From positions 1 through 64,000 of the forward strand of contig CAJTTM010000013.1 in assembly GCA_910579135.1 (NCBI GenBank): DNA of 64,000 nt, given 5' to 3'. Positions 36,902-45,432 of the stretch are shown here, in pieces (position 1 is the first letter of the stretch; each line of letters starts with the position of its first letter). The position numbers and the translations under genes are program-made. The notes beneath the pieces were generated by a model. That model was given only the letters and a program-made list of their open reading frames with translations, ran no database searches and had not been told where the DNA came from. This DNA comes from an uncultured Erysipelotrichales bacterium. Lineage in GTDB: Bacteria; Bacillota_I; Bacilli_A; Erysipelotrichales; Coprobacillaceae.

Positions 36902-37889
36902 ATGAACAAAATCAAACAAGCAAAATCTAAACCATGTAAAGATTCTTTAATAGATTTCATGAAAAAATATTCATCTATTGAAAAATGCATTCAATTTTTT
37001 ATGAACATAAGATTCCCAGAAGGCTTTTATTGTGATTCCTGTCAATATCATGATTATTATATTATAAAACGTCATAACGTAAAATCTGGATATCTTATTC
37101 AATGTAAAAAATGCGGTAAACAGCATTCATTGCTTGCAGGTATAATCTTTCAGGATACTCATGTTACTTTACTTCAGCTACTTCTTGTATTGTATTTGTT
37201 CTTTACAAGCAATAAGGGTATCCCTGCCACCGATATAGCTAATATGGCTGGTGTAAGTTATCCAACGGCTAGAAAACTGCTTAGAAAATGCAGAATTATG
37301 ATGGCAGAAAGCAATAATGAAAAAATTCTTCAATCTTCCTTCTATGAAATAGATTTTATTGAAGTAGGTGGCCAAAAAGAAGGAAAAACAGGTAAAGGTG
37401 CTGATAAACAACCTGTAATCAGGGTACTTTCAACTGACAAATACAACAAGTATCCCTAAATATGTTAAATATCATATTTTAAAAGACTATACTGGTGAAC
37501 CTGTAGAAGAATATATAAAGAATCATACAGTTCTATCACATGATAAGATCATATCATGTGATAAGGATAAGGCTTTTATGCGCCTTGATAAACTCGTTAA
37601 ATTAGACAACAGTAAAATTGATTATAGTGATGACAATCATAAATTATACTGGTTAAATATATTTGCTGGAAATTTTCAGAACAATTTAAAAGCCATTTAT
37701 CATGGTGTATCGAAAAGAGATCTACCATTCTTTTTATGTGAACAGGAATGGAGAACAAACCATAGATATACAGGAAAACATATAATGGAGAAAGTAGCAA
37801 AATACATATCAAAATCAAGTGTTATCACTAACAAAATAATTATAAAAACGCTTGATAATTATATTGCTCATTTTTTAGTGACCAACTGA
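36902..37889 (+). pseudogene. IS1595-family transposase, frameshifted
   Basis: The first part (to about 37455) has the IS1595 zinc ribbon FPEGFYCDSCQYHDYYI, GYLIQCKKCGKQHSLLAG, and a helix-turn-helix IPATDIANMAGVSYPTARKL. The ISXO2-like DDE core starts at FIEVGGQKEG and DKQPVIRVLSTD. A frameshift at about 37440-37460 moves the rest (YPKYVKYHILKDYTGEPVEE, then LNIFAGNFQNNLKAIYHGVS) into another frame ending at 37889. A G+C-rich inverted repeat (GTCCG / CGGAC) lies just upstream at 36852-36875. Terminal repeats were not identified. Confidence 0.8.
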
Positions 37890-38001
37890 GAGTTATTTCT
37901 ATTTAAATAAAATTATATTTTATTGATTAAAAATTACTTTTATTATTTATTCTAATTTAAAAAGTTCTTCTTTAAAATTGTTTTTATTTCAAATATATTA
38001 T

Positions 38002-39291
38002 TTATTCAATATGATTAAAATACCATTTATCAAAACTATTATTTTTTGCACTGAAAATAATATCATTCCAATATTTAATTAAAAAAGCATGATCAATCAT
38101 ATCTTTAGATGTTTGATTTATTATATTATTCTTATTGACCGAAATAGTATTTGACATATTCTGATATTTTTCCAAATTAGTGTTTTTAAAAATATTAATC
38201 ATTGAATCTATTACTTTCTCTTGCTCCTTAACTAAGTCAAGATTAGCGATATTAATCATTTGATTATATATTTTTTCTACATTAATTTCTTCTTTGTCAC
38301 TATCTATTTGCAACTTTGAATACAACTTTTCATAATATATTTTTGAACATCTTGACTTTGCCTTAGAAATATGATACTGACTCATATCTCTATTTTTATC
38401 ATATCTTGAATCATCATATCTATGCAGAACTTTTCTATTGTGATACAATTTAGATTTATTATAGCAATCTAAAATACTATGATAAAAATAATCTGTACCT
38501 GATGTTGCAATAGCTGGTGAAAAAGGAAGTTTTAAAAATATATCATAAATTGAAAGATTTCCAACATCTATATCAGAACTTTTTTTATAAGAAAACTCAT
38601 CTGAAATGTAATTTTCTTTTGTACCATTAATATATTTATCATTTATATATCTTACTAATTCTGATCGTGAATATTTAGGTTTTGACAAATGAAATAATTT
38701 TATTAAAGTTTCTATATCACCACATAAATCCTCATAATCTATTGCCCAATTACCTTTATATCCACTTCCTACCATATAAATTATTTGTGATTTTTTAGAA
38801 TCAGTATTTTCAAAAATTAACTTATCTACATCTTTTTTGCTTTTACCCAAATAATTTAATTCTAATTCTAAAGGAATAATATTTTTATTTTGCAAAAACA
38901 CATCAGAATCTCTTCTATGTACAAATTTACATCCTAGAGATGCAGCTATAATAAATCCTCTATTTGCTGCCATACCATAAGAGAAGACATTTCCATTCAA
39001 TAATTTTAATAATTTTTTTTCTTGTGGATGATTGCATACAATACTACTAATATAATCATCACAATCATTTTGCTTTAAATAAAAATAATGTTTTATACCA
39101 ATATGTTCCATCTTTTTAATAAATGCAACTTTATTTAATTTTTGACTTTTCTTATCTGATGAATCTAATAATAAAACATAAATATTTGAAAAAGCAATAT
39201 TATTTTTAACTTCTTCTAATTCATCAAAAATATTTTCAATACAAGAACTGCATTCTCTATTTGTTGGAATAAAATATAAATGTTTATCCAT
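38002..39291 (-). CDS. Glycosyltransferase-like protein (TNR / HRRDSD family)
   Basis: This 429-residue protein starts LYFIPTNRECSSCIENIFDE and has VHRRDSDVF at 124-132, a DxD-type motif (Asp 128, Asp 130) as in GT-A glycosyltransferases that bind sugar-nucleotide and metal. From memory, uncharacterised actinobacterial proteins share the TNR start and the HRRDSD motif (DUF6271-like); this is unverified. It is the last gene of the biosynthetic operon, and its start overlaps the aminotransferase stop by 8 bases. It probably transfers a sugar, or a sugar-derived unit, in making the product. Confidence 0.55.
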   Translation of the reverse strand: MDKHLYFIPTNRECSSCIENIFDELEEVKNNIAFSNIYVLLLDSSDKKSQKLNKVAFIKKMEHIGIKHYFYLKQNDCDDYISSIVCNHPQEKKLLKLLNGNVFSYGMAANRGFIIAASLGCKFVHRRDSDVFLQNKNIIPLELELNYLGKSKKDVDKLIFENTDSKKSQIIYMVGSGYKGNWAIDYEDLCGDIETLIKLFHLSKPKYSRSELVRYINDKYINGTKENYISDEFSYKKSSDIDVGNLSIYDIFLKLPFSPAIATSGTDYFYHSILDCYNKSKLYHNRKVLHRYDDSRYDKNRDMSQYHISKAKSRCSKIYYEKLYSKLQIDSDKEEINVEKIYNQMINIANLDLVKEQEKVIDSMINIFKNTNLEKYQNMSNTISVNKNNIINQTSKDMIDHAFLIKYWNDIIFSAKNNSFDKWYFNHIE

Positions 39292-40237
39292 TTAAATTTC
39301 CTCCATATATAATAATAGATTTTTTCTTAAAATATTCTTCTTTTCCAATAATAGTATTTAAAAATATATCTTCAATTTCCAAAGTTTTACTTCCAGGTTT
39401 ACTATCACCAATAGGAAGCTGATCAACCGATAAAACAGGTCTAATTAATTTAGCTGTATTGCAAATAAACATTTCTTTTGCAATATATAGTTCTGTTCTA
39501 TCAACAGTTCTTTGAATACAACTCTTACCTGTTAATTTTTTCCAAATATAGATAATAGTGTCCCTTGTAATACTAGGCAATATATCCGAATTACAATCAG
39601 GTGTAATCAAATTATCATTATTATCAATAATAAATACTGCTGATTCTGCTGCTTCACTAACTTTACCAATTCTATTTAACAGTATAGCATTATCATATCC
39701 ATTCAATATTGCTTCATGCCCTGCCAATCTAGTATTTTCATAGTTGCACGCAGATTTAACTCTTGGTGGCAAACAATTATCATTTATTCTTTCCCATGAT
39801 GATACACAACACTTTATTCCTGTCTTTAAAGTATCTGGCCATGAGCTTGGGACAAGTGTAATGCATAAATCTGCATTGACTAAATTTGGATCATAAACCG
39901 AACTTCCTGGAGATGGTTCTGGTACATATACAGTTATTCTTATATATCCATTGCATTCCCCATCCCATTTTTTTACTAAATCATATAATATATTTAACAC
40001 TTCTTCTTTTGAATATTTGATATTATATCTCATAATTTTAATAGAATTAAACAATCTATCTACATGATCTTTGATTCTAAAAATACAATATGATTTTTCT
40101 TCACTATTCCAATTAACTCTGCACGCCTCAAAAACTGAAGCACCTAAAGTAAAAGCTAATGAGCTGACATGTATTTTTGCACTATCCCATTCACAAAATT
40201 GATTATTTATATATGCTAACTTCATTTTTTTCTCCAT
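39284..40237 (-). CDS. Class IV (fold-type IV) PLP aminotransferase
   Basis: This 317-residue protein of the branched-chain aminotransferase / D-amino acid aminotransferase / aminodeoxychorismate lyase family has the PLP lysine in PRVKSACNYENTRLAG (Lys 161), KVSEAAESAVFII (Glu 195) and SITRDTII near 225. The substrate is not clear. In a biosynthetic operon with a transketolase, amination of a keto intermediate is a reasonable role. RBS AGAGGT lies ahead of the ATG at 40237. The gene overlaps the glycosyltransferase-like gene downstream. Confidence 0.85.
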   Translation of the reverse strand: MEKKMKLAYINNQFCEWDSAKIHVSSLAFTLGASVFEACRVNWNSEEKSYCIFRIKDHVDRLFNSIKIMRYNIKYSKEEVLNILYDLVKKWDGECNGYIRITVYVPEPSPGSSVYDPNLVNADLCITLVPSSWPDTLKTGIKCCVSSWERINDNCLPPRVKSACNYENTRLAGHEAILNGYDNAILLNRIGKVSEAAESAVFIIDNNDNLITPDCNSDILPSITRDTIIYIWKKLTGKSCIQRTVDRTELYIAKEMFICNTAKLIRPVLSVDQLPIGDSKPGSKTLEIEDIFLNTIIGKEEYFKKKSIIIYGGNLNG

Positions 40238-40295
40238 TTTTAATACCTCTTTTACATATAATTTTATAATTAACTATCCAATTAATCTAATATAA

Positions 40296-40913
40296 TTATT
40301 TTTTTGCAACACATAAAATATGAACTGCTGGAAATAACTTATAATATTTTTTGAAATGCACATCTTCAACATCAGTGTTATTAAATAAAGCATAAAATTC
40401 TTTTGTGAATAGATGTTTTGAATAACATATTTTAGAATCGACTCTATCCCAATACCATGGCATAAAACTTATAAATCTAGGATCTTTAACACTATCCAAT
40501 ATGTATATATATCCACCAGGTTTTAAAACTCGAATCATTTCATTTAGCGCTGATTGTGGACTAACATAATGATGAAATGATATAGTATTTAAAACAAAAT
40601 CAAAAGTATTATCATCAAAAGGTAAATTATGTACATCTGCTACAAGATATTTAATATTTTTGTTTTTATCATTTGCTTTATGAAGCATTTCTTCAGAAAT
40701 ATCTACACCTATACATGATGATTGTGGATATATTTTTTCAATTTCATTTAGTAATTCACCTGTTCCACAACCAACATCTAAAATTTGCTTTCCATTTAAA
40801 TCAGGTAAATTTTTAACTATCCACACATGATTACCTTTAAAATAATTCTTTATCATGCCCTTATCATAATTTTTCGATAAATTATCAAAGAAAATCTTAT
40901 CTCCATTTTTCAT
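40296..40913 (-). CDS. Class I SAM-dependent methyltransferase
   Basis: This 205-residue enzyme has motif I ILDVGCGTGELL (about 44-55), IGVDISEEML, LVADVHNLPFDDNTFDFV and VLKPGGYIYI. It is of UbiE/small-molecule type, so it likely methylates the small product of the operon. Its start overlaps the stop of the ATP-grasp gene by four bases. Confidence 0.88.
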   Translation of the reverse strand: MKNGDKIFFDNLSKNYDKGMIKNYFKGNHVWIVKNLPDLNGKQILDVGCGTGELLNEIEKIYPQSSCIGVDISEEMLHKANDKNKNIKYLVADVHNLPFDDNTFDFVLNTISFHHYVSPQSALNEMIRVLKPGGYIYILDSVKDPRFISFMPWYWDRVDSKICYSKHLFTKEFYALFNNTDVEDVHFKKYYKLFPAVHILCVAKK

Positions 40914-41830
40914 AGATTTTGCGTCCTCCTATCTATAATTTTTTTTATAATTGTTTTAATATTATTTCCTGAACAATCTAAAGCTAAATTAAAATTACTT
41001 TTAGAAGTTAACCCTGGTATACATCCTGCTTCTATAAAATAAACATTTGAATTGCTAATAATGAAATCGAAATAGCAATAGTCTTTTATATGTAATTTTT
41101 TAAATATTTCTTTTGTTGTTTCATCTATACAGTTTCTATCATCTTCGGATATATTTGCAGGGATAATTGTTTCTTTTTTTCCATATTTTTTTTCTTCATA
41201 ATTAAGAATTCTTCCACTTTTGATAATCTCAATAAGAGGTAAAACATTGATTCCGTTTATATCTTCATATGCACATGCTACTATTTCTTTTCCATCTATG
41301 TATTCCTCAACAAGAACAGTGTCATCATATTTAAAAGTTGACTCAATATTGCTTAATAATTCACTTGTATTATTACAATAATATATACCTAAACTTAGTC
41401 CACCTTTACATTTAGGCTTTATGACTACAGGGTATTTTATTTTTTTTAATAATAACATGTATCTTTCATCTATCATATCTTCTTGACTTAATACAACATA
41501 ATTAGGTGTTTTTATTCCTATATCTTTAACATATAATTTAGTTGTTTCTTTATCTTTTATTTTTGAACAAGTAAATAAATCTGACCCTAAATATGGTATT
41601 GACAATATATCAAATAAACCTTGTAATATTCCTTCTTGTCCTGGGCATCCATATACCAATGGAATCGCTATGTCAATCTGATTAATATTAGCAAACCATT
41701 CTTTTAAATTAGACAAATCAAACATAAAAATTTCACCTATACTAGATATTTTTTTTCTTAATTCAAAAGCAGCAACTTTTGAAAAATCACTTTCTATTGT
41801 ATTTCCTCCATAAAATATTCCTATTTTCAT
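40910..41830 (-). CDS. D-Ala-D-Ala-ligase-like ATP-grasp ligase with altered active site
   Basis: This 306-residue ATP-grasp enzyme matches Ddl in GQEGILQGLFDILSIPYLGS, KYPVVIKPKCKGGLSLG and VLVEEYIDGKE. Two canonical positions differ: the Arg of the RxDF motif is Tyr 253 (YFDF) and the Mg-binding Asn of the ENxxPG motif is Gly 269 (FIEAGCIPGLTSKS). These changes suggest it does not join two D-alanines but ligates another amine and carboxylate. Partners could be an amino acid and the aminated product or the 46-residue peptide. Its cell-wall role is unlikely because of the operon it sits in. Confidence 0.75.
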   Translation of the reverse strand: MKIGIFYGGNTIESDFSKVAAFELRKKISSIGEIFMFDLSNLKEWFANINQIDIAIPLVYGCPGQEGILQGLFDILSIPYLGSDLFTCSKIKDKETTKLYVKDIGIKTPNYVVLSQEDMIDERYMLLLKKIKYPVVIKPKCKGGLSLGIYYCNNTSELLSNIESTFKYDDTVLVEEYIDGKEIVACAYEDINGINVLPLIEIIKSGRILNYEEKKYGKKETIIPANISEDDRNCIDETTKEIFKKLHIKDYCYFDFIISNSNVYFIEAGCIPGLTSKSNFNLALDCSGNNIKTIIKKIIDRRTQNL

Positions 41831-41851
41831 TTATTTTCACCTTTTCAAATA

Positions 41852-42784
41852 TTAATTTTTAACTTCTAATAGTTTAATTGCTTCATTATATATTTGTTCT
41901 TTCGATATATTATTCTTTTCTAATATCTCATCATATGATCCAGATTCTGTAAATGTATCCTGAATTCCTAATATTTTTACTTTTACTGGATATTCTTCAG
42001 ATGTTATCCTTGCCACATGATTTCCTAGCCCATTTAAAACGTTATGAGTCTGAACAACTAAAATTGCTTTTGTTTTCTTAGCGCTTTCAATAATTAAAGA
42101 TTTATCCAATGGTTTGATAGATGACATATTAATTAATTGGATACTGTAATCATTTTTATTGAGTTGCTCTGTAACCCATAAACAATTAGTTAATTGATCT
42201 CCTGCTGAAATTATACATAAGTCTTTTCCTTCAGATATTAATTCTCCTTTACCAATCCTATATTTTTTAGGTTCTCTACATTTTAAATTCATCTTATGAA
42301 TCCTAATATAGACAGGCCCAAAATAATCTATTGCTTCTTTTAAACAATTTTTTAATTCATTAGGATCACTTGGTTCCATAATTACAATATTTGGTATTGT
42401 CGAAATAATCCCAATATCATCTATTGCCTGATGTGTAGCACCTCCATAAGAATCAGAAACACCTGCTTTTACCCCTATTATTTTTACATTCTGATTTGGA
42501 TAACAAACACTATTTCGTAATTGATCTAATGCACGTGTCGAAGCAAAAACACTAAATGTATTTAATAATGATATATATCCTTCAGATGCTAATCCACCAG
42601 CAACAGACACAGCATTTTGTTCACATATTCCTAAATTAATATGTCTTTGCTCTATTCCAAAATCAAACATTGAAGTTCCACAAGCTTTAGATAAATCACA
42701 ATCAATCAATACTATTTTTTCATTTTCTAAAAATAAAGTTGATAACACTTCAGAATACGCATCTATCATATTTTTCTCATTCAT
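41852..42784 (-). CDS. Transketolase-like protein, C-terminal subunit
   Basis: This 310-residue protein matches the Pyr and C-terminal domains of transketolase: ACGTSMFDFGIEQRHINLGI (about 35-54), then ICEQNAVSVAGGLASEG and SDSYGGATHQAIDDIG. It pairs with the separate N-terminal subunit; the genes overlap by 8 bases. Split transketolases are used in several secondary pathways, as well as in pentose metabolism. Here operon context favours a biosynthetic two-carbon transfer. Confidence 0.88.
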   Translation of the reverse strand: MNEKNMIDAYSEVLSTLFLENEKIVLIDCDLSKACGTSMFDFGIEQRHINLGICEQNAVSVAGGLASEGYISLLNTFSVFASTRALDQLRNSVCYPNQNVKIIGVKAGVSDSYGGATHQAIDDIGIISTIPNIVIMEPSDPNELKNCLKEAIDYFGPVYIRIHKMNLKCREPKKYRIGKGELISEGKDLCIISAGDQLTNCLWVTEQLNKNDYSIQLINMSSIKPLDKSLIIESAKKTKAILVVQTHNVLNGLGNHVARITSEEYPVKVKILGIQDTFTESGSYDEILEKNNISKEQIYNEAIKLLEVKN

Positions 42785-43598
42785 CTATTACTTCCTCCAG
42801 TTCTTTTTTTGCCTGTTCAATTTCATCTTTAGTAATAGCTCTACTATGCCAAATTTTCTTATTTTCCATAAACGATATTCCTTTACCTTTGACTGTTTCT
42901 AAAATTATCATTAATGGTTTATCATCATGTTGCACATTTACTGCCTCATCAATTTTATAAAAATCATGTCCATCAGCTGATTTTACTTTCCATCCAAAAG
43001 ATTCCCATTTACTTATAATAGGTTCGATTGGCATCACATCATCGGTAAATCCATCAACTTGTAATTTATTTTTATCAATAAAACAAACTAGGTTATCTAA
43101 TTTATATTTTGAAGCTGAAAGTGCCGCTTCCCAAATTTGACCTTCTTGAATTTCTCCATCACCTAAAATAACATATACTTTTTTATTTACACGCTTCATT
43201 TTTTTAGCTAATGCGATACCAATACCAAAAGAAAGCCCTTGTCCTAACGATCCTGAAGATGAGTCTAAAACATTTATTCTTTTCATATCAGGATGACCTT
43301 GTAATTTACTTCCTATCACTTTATATGATAAAATTTCATCCCATGTTAAATAGCCTAAAAGATAAAATATAATATAAAGAGTAACACATGCATGTCCTTT
43401 AGAAAAAATAACTTTATCTCTTTCACCAATATGAAGATCCACAGCATTTAACTTATAAAAATATAAATATACTAAAATCTCTACTGAAGATAAAGCACCT
43501 CCAAAATGATATACTTGATTTTCTTTTACCATGCGAAAAAATAGTTTTCTCACTTCTGATGATTTTTCCTCTAAAAATAATATTTCATCACTTATCAT
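42777..43598 (-). CDS. Transketolase-like protein, N-terminal subunit
   Basis: This 273-residue thiamine-diphosphate-binding subunit has SKGHACVTLY, QGHPDMKRIN, SGSLGQGLSFGIGIALA and the TPP motif ILGDGEIQEGQIWEA (GDG at 146-148) ending FIDKNKLQ. It should form an active heterotetramer with the next gene product. Substrates are probably ketose and aldose phosphates. It overlaps both neighbours by a few bases (ATGA type), which indicates strict co-expression. Confidence 0.9.
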   Translation of the reverse strand: MISDEILFLEEKSSEVRKLFFRMVKENQVYHFGGALSSVEILVYLYFYKLNAVDLHIGERDKVIFSKGHACVTLYIIFYLLGYLTWDEILSYKVIGSKLQGHPDMKRINVLDSSSGSLGQGLSFGIGIALAKKMKRVNKKVYVILGDGEIQEGQIWEAALSASKYKLDNLVCFIDKNKLQVDGFTDDVMPIEPIISKWESFGWKVKSADGHDFYKIDEAVNVQHDDKPLMIILETVKGKGISFMENKKIWHSRAITKDEIEQAKKELEEVIDE

Positions 43599-44470
43599 TG
43601 TTTTTCTCCTAAAATATAATTTTTTATTGCATAAGAAACACCGTCTTCTGTATTTTGCTTTGTAACAATTGTTGCTTTATTTTTTACAAGCTGACTAGCA
43701 TTTCCCATTGCAATTGATAAATCCGATACTTCAAACAATTTTGAATCAGCTTCTCCATCACCAATTGATATAATATAATTGTTAGTATTTTGTATATCTA
43801 TGATTTTTGAAAGTCCATTTACCTTTGAAGTATTCTTTTTATATATTTCAAAGCTACGAGGTGATGTAACATTAATTTCAAAAATATTACTTAACTTTTG
43901 AAACTTTCCAAAGAATTTCATTAATGATGAATTTTTGCATAATACTTCAAGTTTAAATATCTCGTTGTTTGTAATAAAATTATTTATTTTTTTTAAATCA
44001 AAACAAATATCAGAATTATAATAAAAATTATTGTAATAATGACTAATCGTATGAATATCAATCTTGTTATATCGCTCATAAGAAATTTCAGAAAGTAATA
44101 ATATTATATCTTCGTAACATCTTGTAATTTCTTTATCATAAGAATAAAACTTATAAATTATTTTTTCATTTTCTAAAAATTCTATTATATTTGTGATAAT
44201 ATTACTGATTTCATTATTTTTTTCTATTGTGTTTTTCATAATAATATTATTATTGCTATCTAAAACCAGAGCCCCATTAAAACAAATTTTAGAATAATCA
44301 ATTAAAAAAGAACTTAATAAACTGTTAATGCTTCTTAATGATCTTCCTGATGCTACTATCAAATTAAAATTCTTACATTTCATTTTATTTAATGAAAGTT
44401 TATTGTTTTCAGATATTAAATGCTCATTATCTAATAATGTTTTATCTAAATCAAATACAAAATACTTCAC
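43595..44470 (-). CDS. Cof-type HAD-superfamily phosphatase
   Basis: About 291 residues. The HAD motif I is YFVFDLDKTLLDN (Asp 7 and Asp 9 from the chosen start), motif II is VASGRSLRS and motif IV is ISIGDGEADSKLFEVSDLSI. Such enzymes remove phosphate from sugar phosphates or similar small molecules. GTG at 44470 is chosen because AAGGTGAT precedes it; the GTG at 44479 overlaps that site. In the operon it may dephosphorylate the transketolase product. Confidence 0.85.
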   Translation of the reverse strand: MKYFVFDLDKTLLDNEHLISENNKLSLNKMKCKNFNLIVASGRSLRSINSLLSSFLIDYSKICFNGALVLDSNNNIIMKNTIEKNNEISNIITNIIEFLENEKIIYKFYSYDKEITRCYEDIILLLSEISYERYNKIDIHTISHYYNNFYYNSDICFDLKKINNFITNNEIFKLEVLCKNSSLMKFFGKFQKLSNIFEINVTSPRSFEIYKKNTSKVNGLSKIIDIQNTNNYIISIGDGEADSKLFEVSDLSIAMGNASQLVKNKATIVTKQNTEDGVSYAIKNYILGEKQ

Positions 44471-44614
44471 ATTTATCACCTTTTTTCTTTATAGTTTAAA
44501 TAATAAAAATCAATTGAAAATTACTATTTCAATCACAAATAACAAAACAAAAAAACAATTATAATCATACATTCCTTTGTATACAAAAATTATTTCATAT
44601 TTTTATTAATTCGA

Positions 44615-44755
44615 TTACGGATAATCAAATAATTCTACTATTTGTTTTTTTAATTCTCTAATTATTAAAACACGGTTTACATATTTTAATAAATCAAGTA
44701 ATGATTCTTCATTTTTTAAATTAAACCTACTAAAACGTCCTTCTTGATTCATCAT
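44615..44755 (-). CDS. 46-residue acidic/basic peptide heading the biosynthetic operon
   Basis: A short frame with an excellent site (GGAGG eight bases before ATG) starts MMNQEGRFSRFNLKNEES and ends ELKKQIVELFDYP. It has no signal peptide, no Cys and no membrane segment. It is predicted to be mostly helical with a C-terminal FDYP tail. It is the first gene after the LytTR-type promoter and precedes the phosphatase gene by about 145 bases. It could be a peptide scaffold or carrier modified by the ATP-grasp enzyme, or a small regulator. No family is recognised. Confidence 0.6.
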   Translation of the reverse strand: MMNQEGRFSRFNLKNEESLLDLLKYVNRVLIIRELKKQIVELFDYP

Positions 44756-44824
44756 TTCATTTTCCTCCACATTTTTATATAGATATTATGAATTTAAACT
44801 ATATTATGCATTGCTTTATAATTA

Positions 44825-44889
44825 AATATAATTAATTTAATAGACAAGCGTGCAAGAAATATCGTAAAAATTGAATTTTTTAGCGTAAA
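44825..44889 (-). promoter_or_regulatory. Promoter of the biosynthetic operon with LytTR-type direct repeats
   Basis: On the minus strand, TTTACGCT (44889-44882) and TTTACGAT (44868-44861) are direct repeats exactly 21 bp apart, the spacing used by AgrA/ComE/PlnC-like LytTR regulators. A -35 like TTGCAC (44855-44850) begins 8 bases after the second repeat's ACG. TATATT (44830-44825) lies 19 bases further on. The non-ideal promoter fits activator dependence. Confidence 0.6.
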
Positions 44890-44890
44890 A

Positions 44891-44940
44891 AAAAAGATTT
44901 TAAGAAATTGAACTGAACAGTTTACTTATTTCTTAAAATC
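44891..44940 (-). terminator. Terminator after XRE regulator gene
   Basis: GATTTTAAGAAAT and ATTTCTTAAAATC form a perfect 13-bp stem with a 19-base loop, followed on the minus strand by nine T. Because of it, the downstream operon needs its own promoter. Confidence 0.85.
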
Positions 44941-44954
44941 CTTATATTTTCTTT

Positions 44955-45257
44955 TTATTTCTCAAACATTTTTCTCTCATTTAATCTATATTCAGCTATT
45001 ATAAAATATATCTTTTGTATAATAGATTGTGGCAAACCAAAAACATTTATACTTCTCTTTGTTTTACCATACAAAATGTAATTCGCATCTTCGCAATAAA
45101 TTTCAATTAACTTAGATAAAACATCTATAGAAGGATCACATTCATTGTTTTCATATTTTCCAATTGTTGTCCTATGTAACTCAAGTCTTTGGGCAACATC
45201 GTCTTGCGAAAAACCAATTCTTTCACGCGCCTCTCTTAATCTACTTCCCAATGACAT
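44955..45257 (-). CDS. XRE-family regulator
   Basis: About 100 residues with an N-terminal helix-turn-helix (GFSQDDVAQRLELHRTTIGK) and a short C-terminal part without membrane segments. It is encoded divergently from agrD, with starts about 175 bases apart. It is separated from the biosynthetic operon by a terminator. It is a likely second regulator (for example a repressor) of the shared intergenic region. The start at 45257 follows AGAGGTGAT. Confidence 0.85.
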   Translation of the reverse strand: MSLGSRLREARERIGFSQDDVAQRLELHRTTIGKYENNECDPSIDVLSKLIEIYCEDANYILYGKTKRSINVFGLPQSIIQKIYFIIAEYRLNERKMFEK

Positions 45258-45339
45258 TCTTATCACCTCTAGCATAAATATAAATTACATATAGAGAGTA
45301 TTACTCTCTTACGTGATTTTTAATCTCTATTTTTTTAGT

Positions 45340-45404
45340 TTTACGATTTAATTATTTCTGTTAAAGATAAAAAATTACTGTAGACAATTCTTCTATGCTA
45401 TGAT
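45340..45404 (+). promoter_or_regulatory. agrD promoter with LytTR-type direct repeats
   Basis: TTTACGAT (45340-45347) and TTAAAGAT (45361-45368) are imperfect direct repeats exactly 21 bp apart. TTACTG (45375-45380) and TATGAT (45399-45404) form a promoter with an 18-base spacer. The second repeat lies just ahead of the -35 box, as at AgrA- or ComE-activated promoters. The same arrangement is seen upstream of the minus-strand operon. Confidence 0.6.
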
Positions 45405-45432
45405 TATTAAAAATCATATAGGAGGTAAAAAA

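Noticed and set aside
40910..41830. Housekeeping D-alanine-D-alanine ligase (ddl)
   Set aside because: Two key catalytic positions are changed and the gene is embedded in a biosynthetic operon.
41852..43598. Pentose-phosphate transketolase of primary metabolism
   Set aside because: Split form, overlapping neighbours and regulated promoter fit a dedicated pathway better, though a sugar role cannot be excluded.
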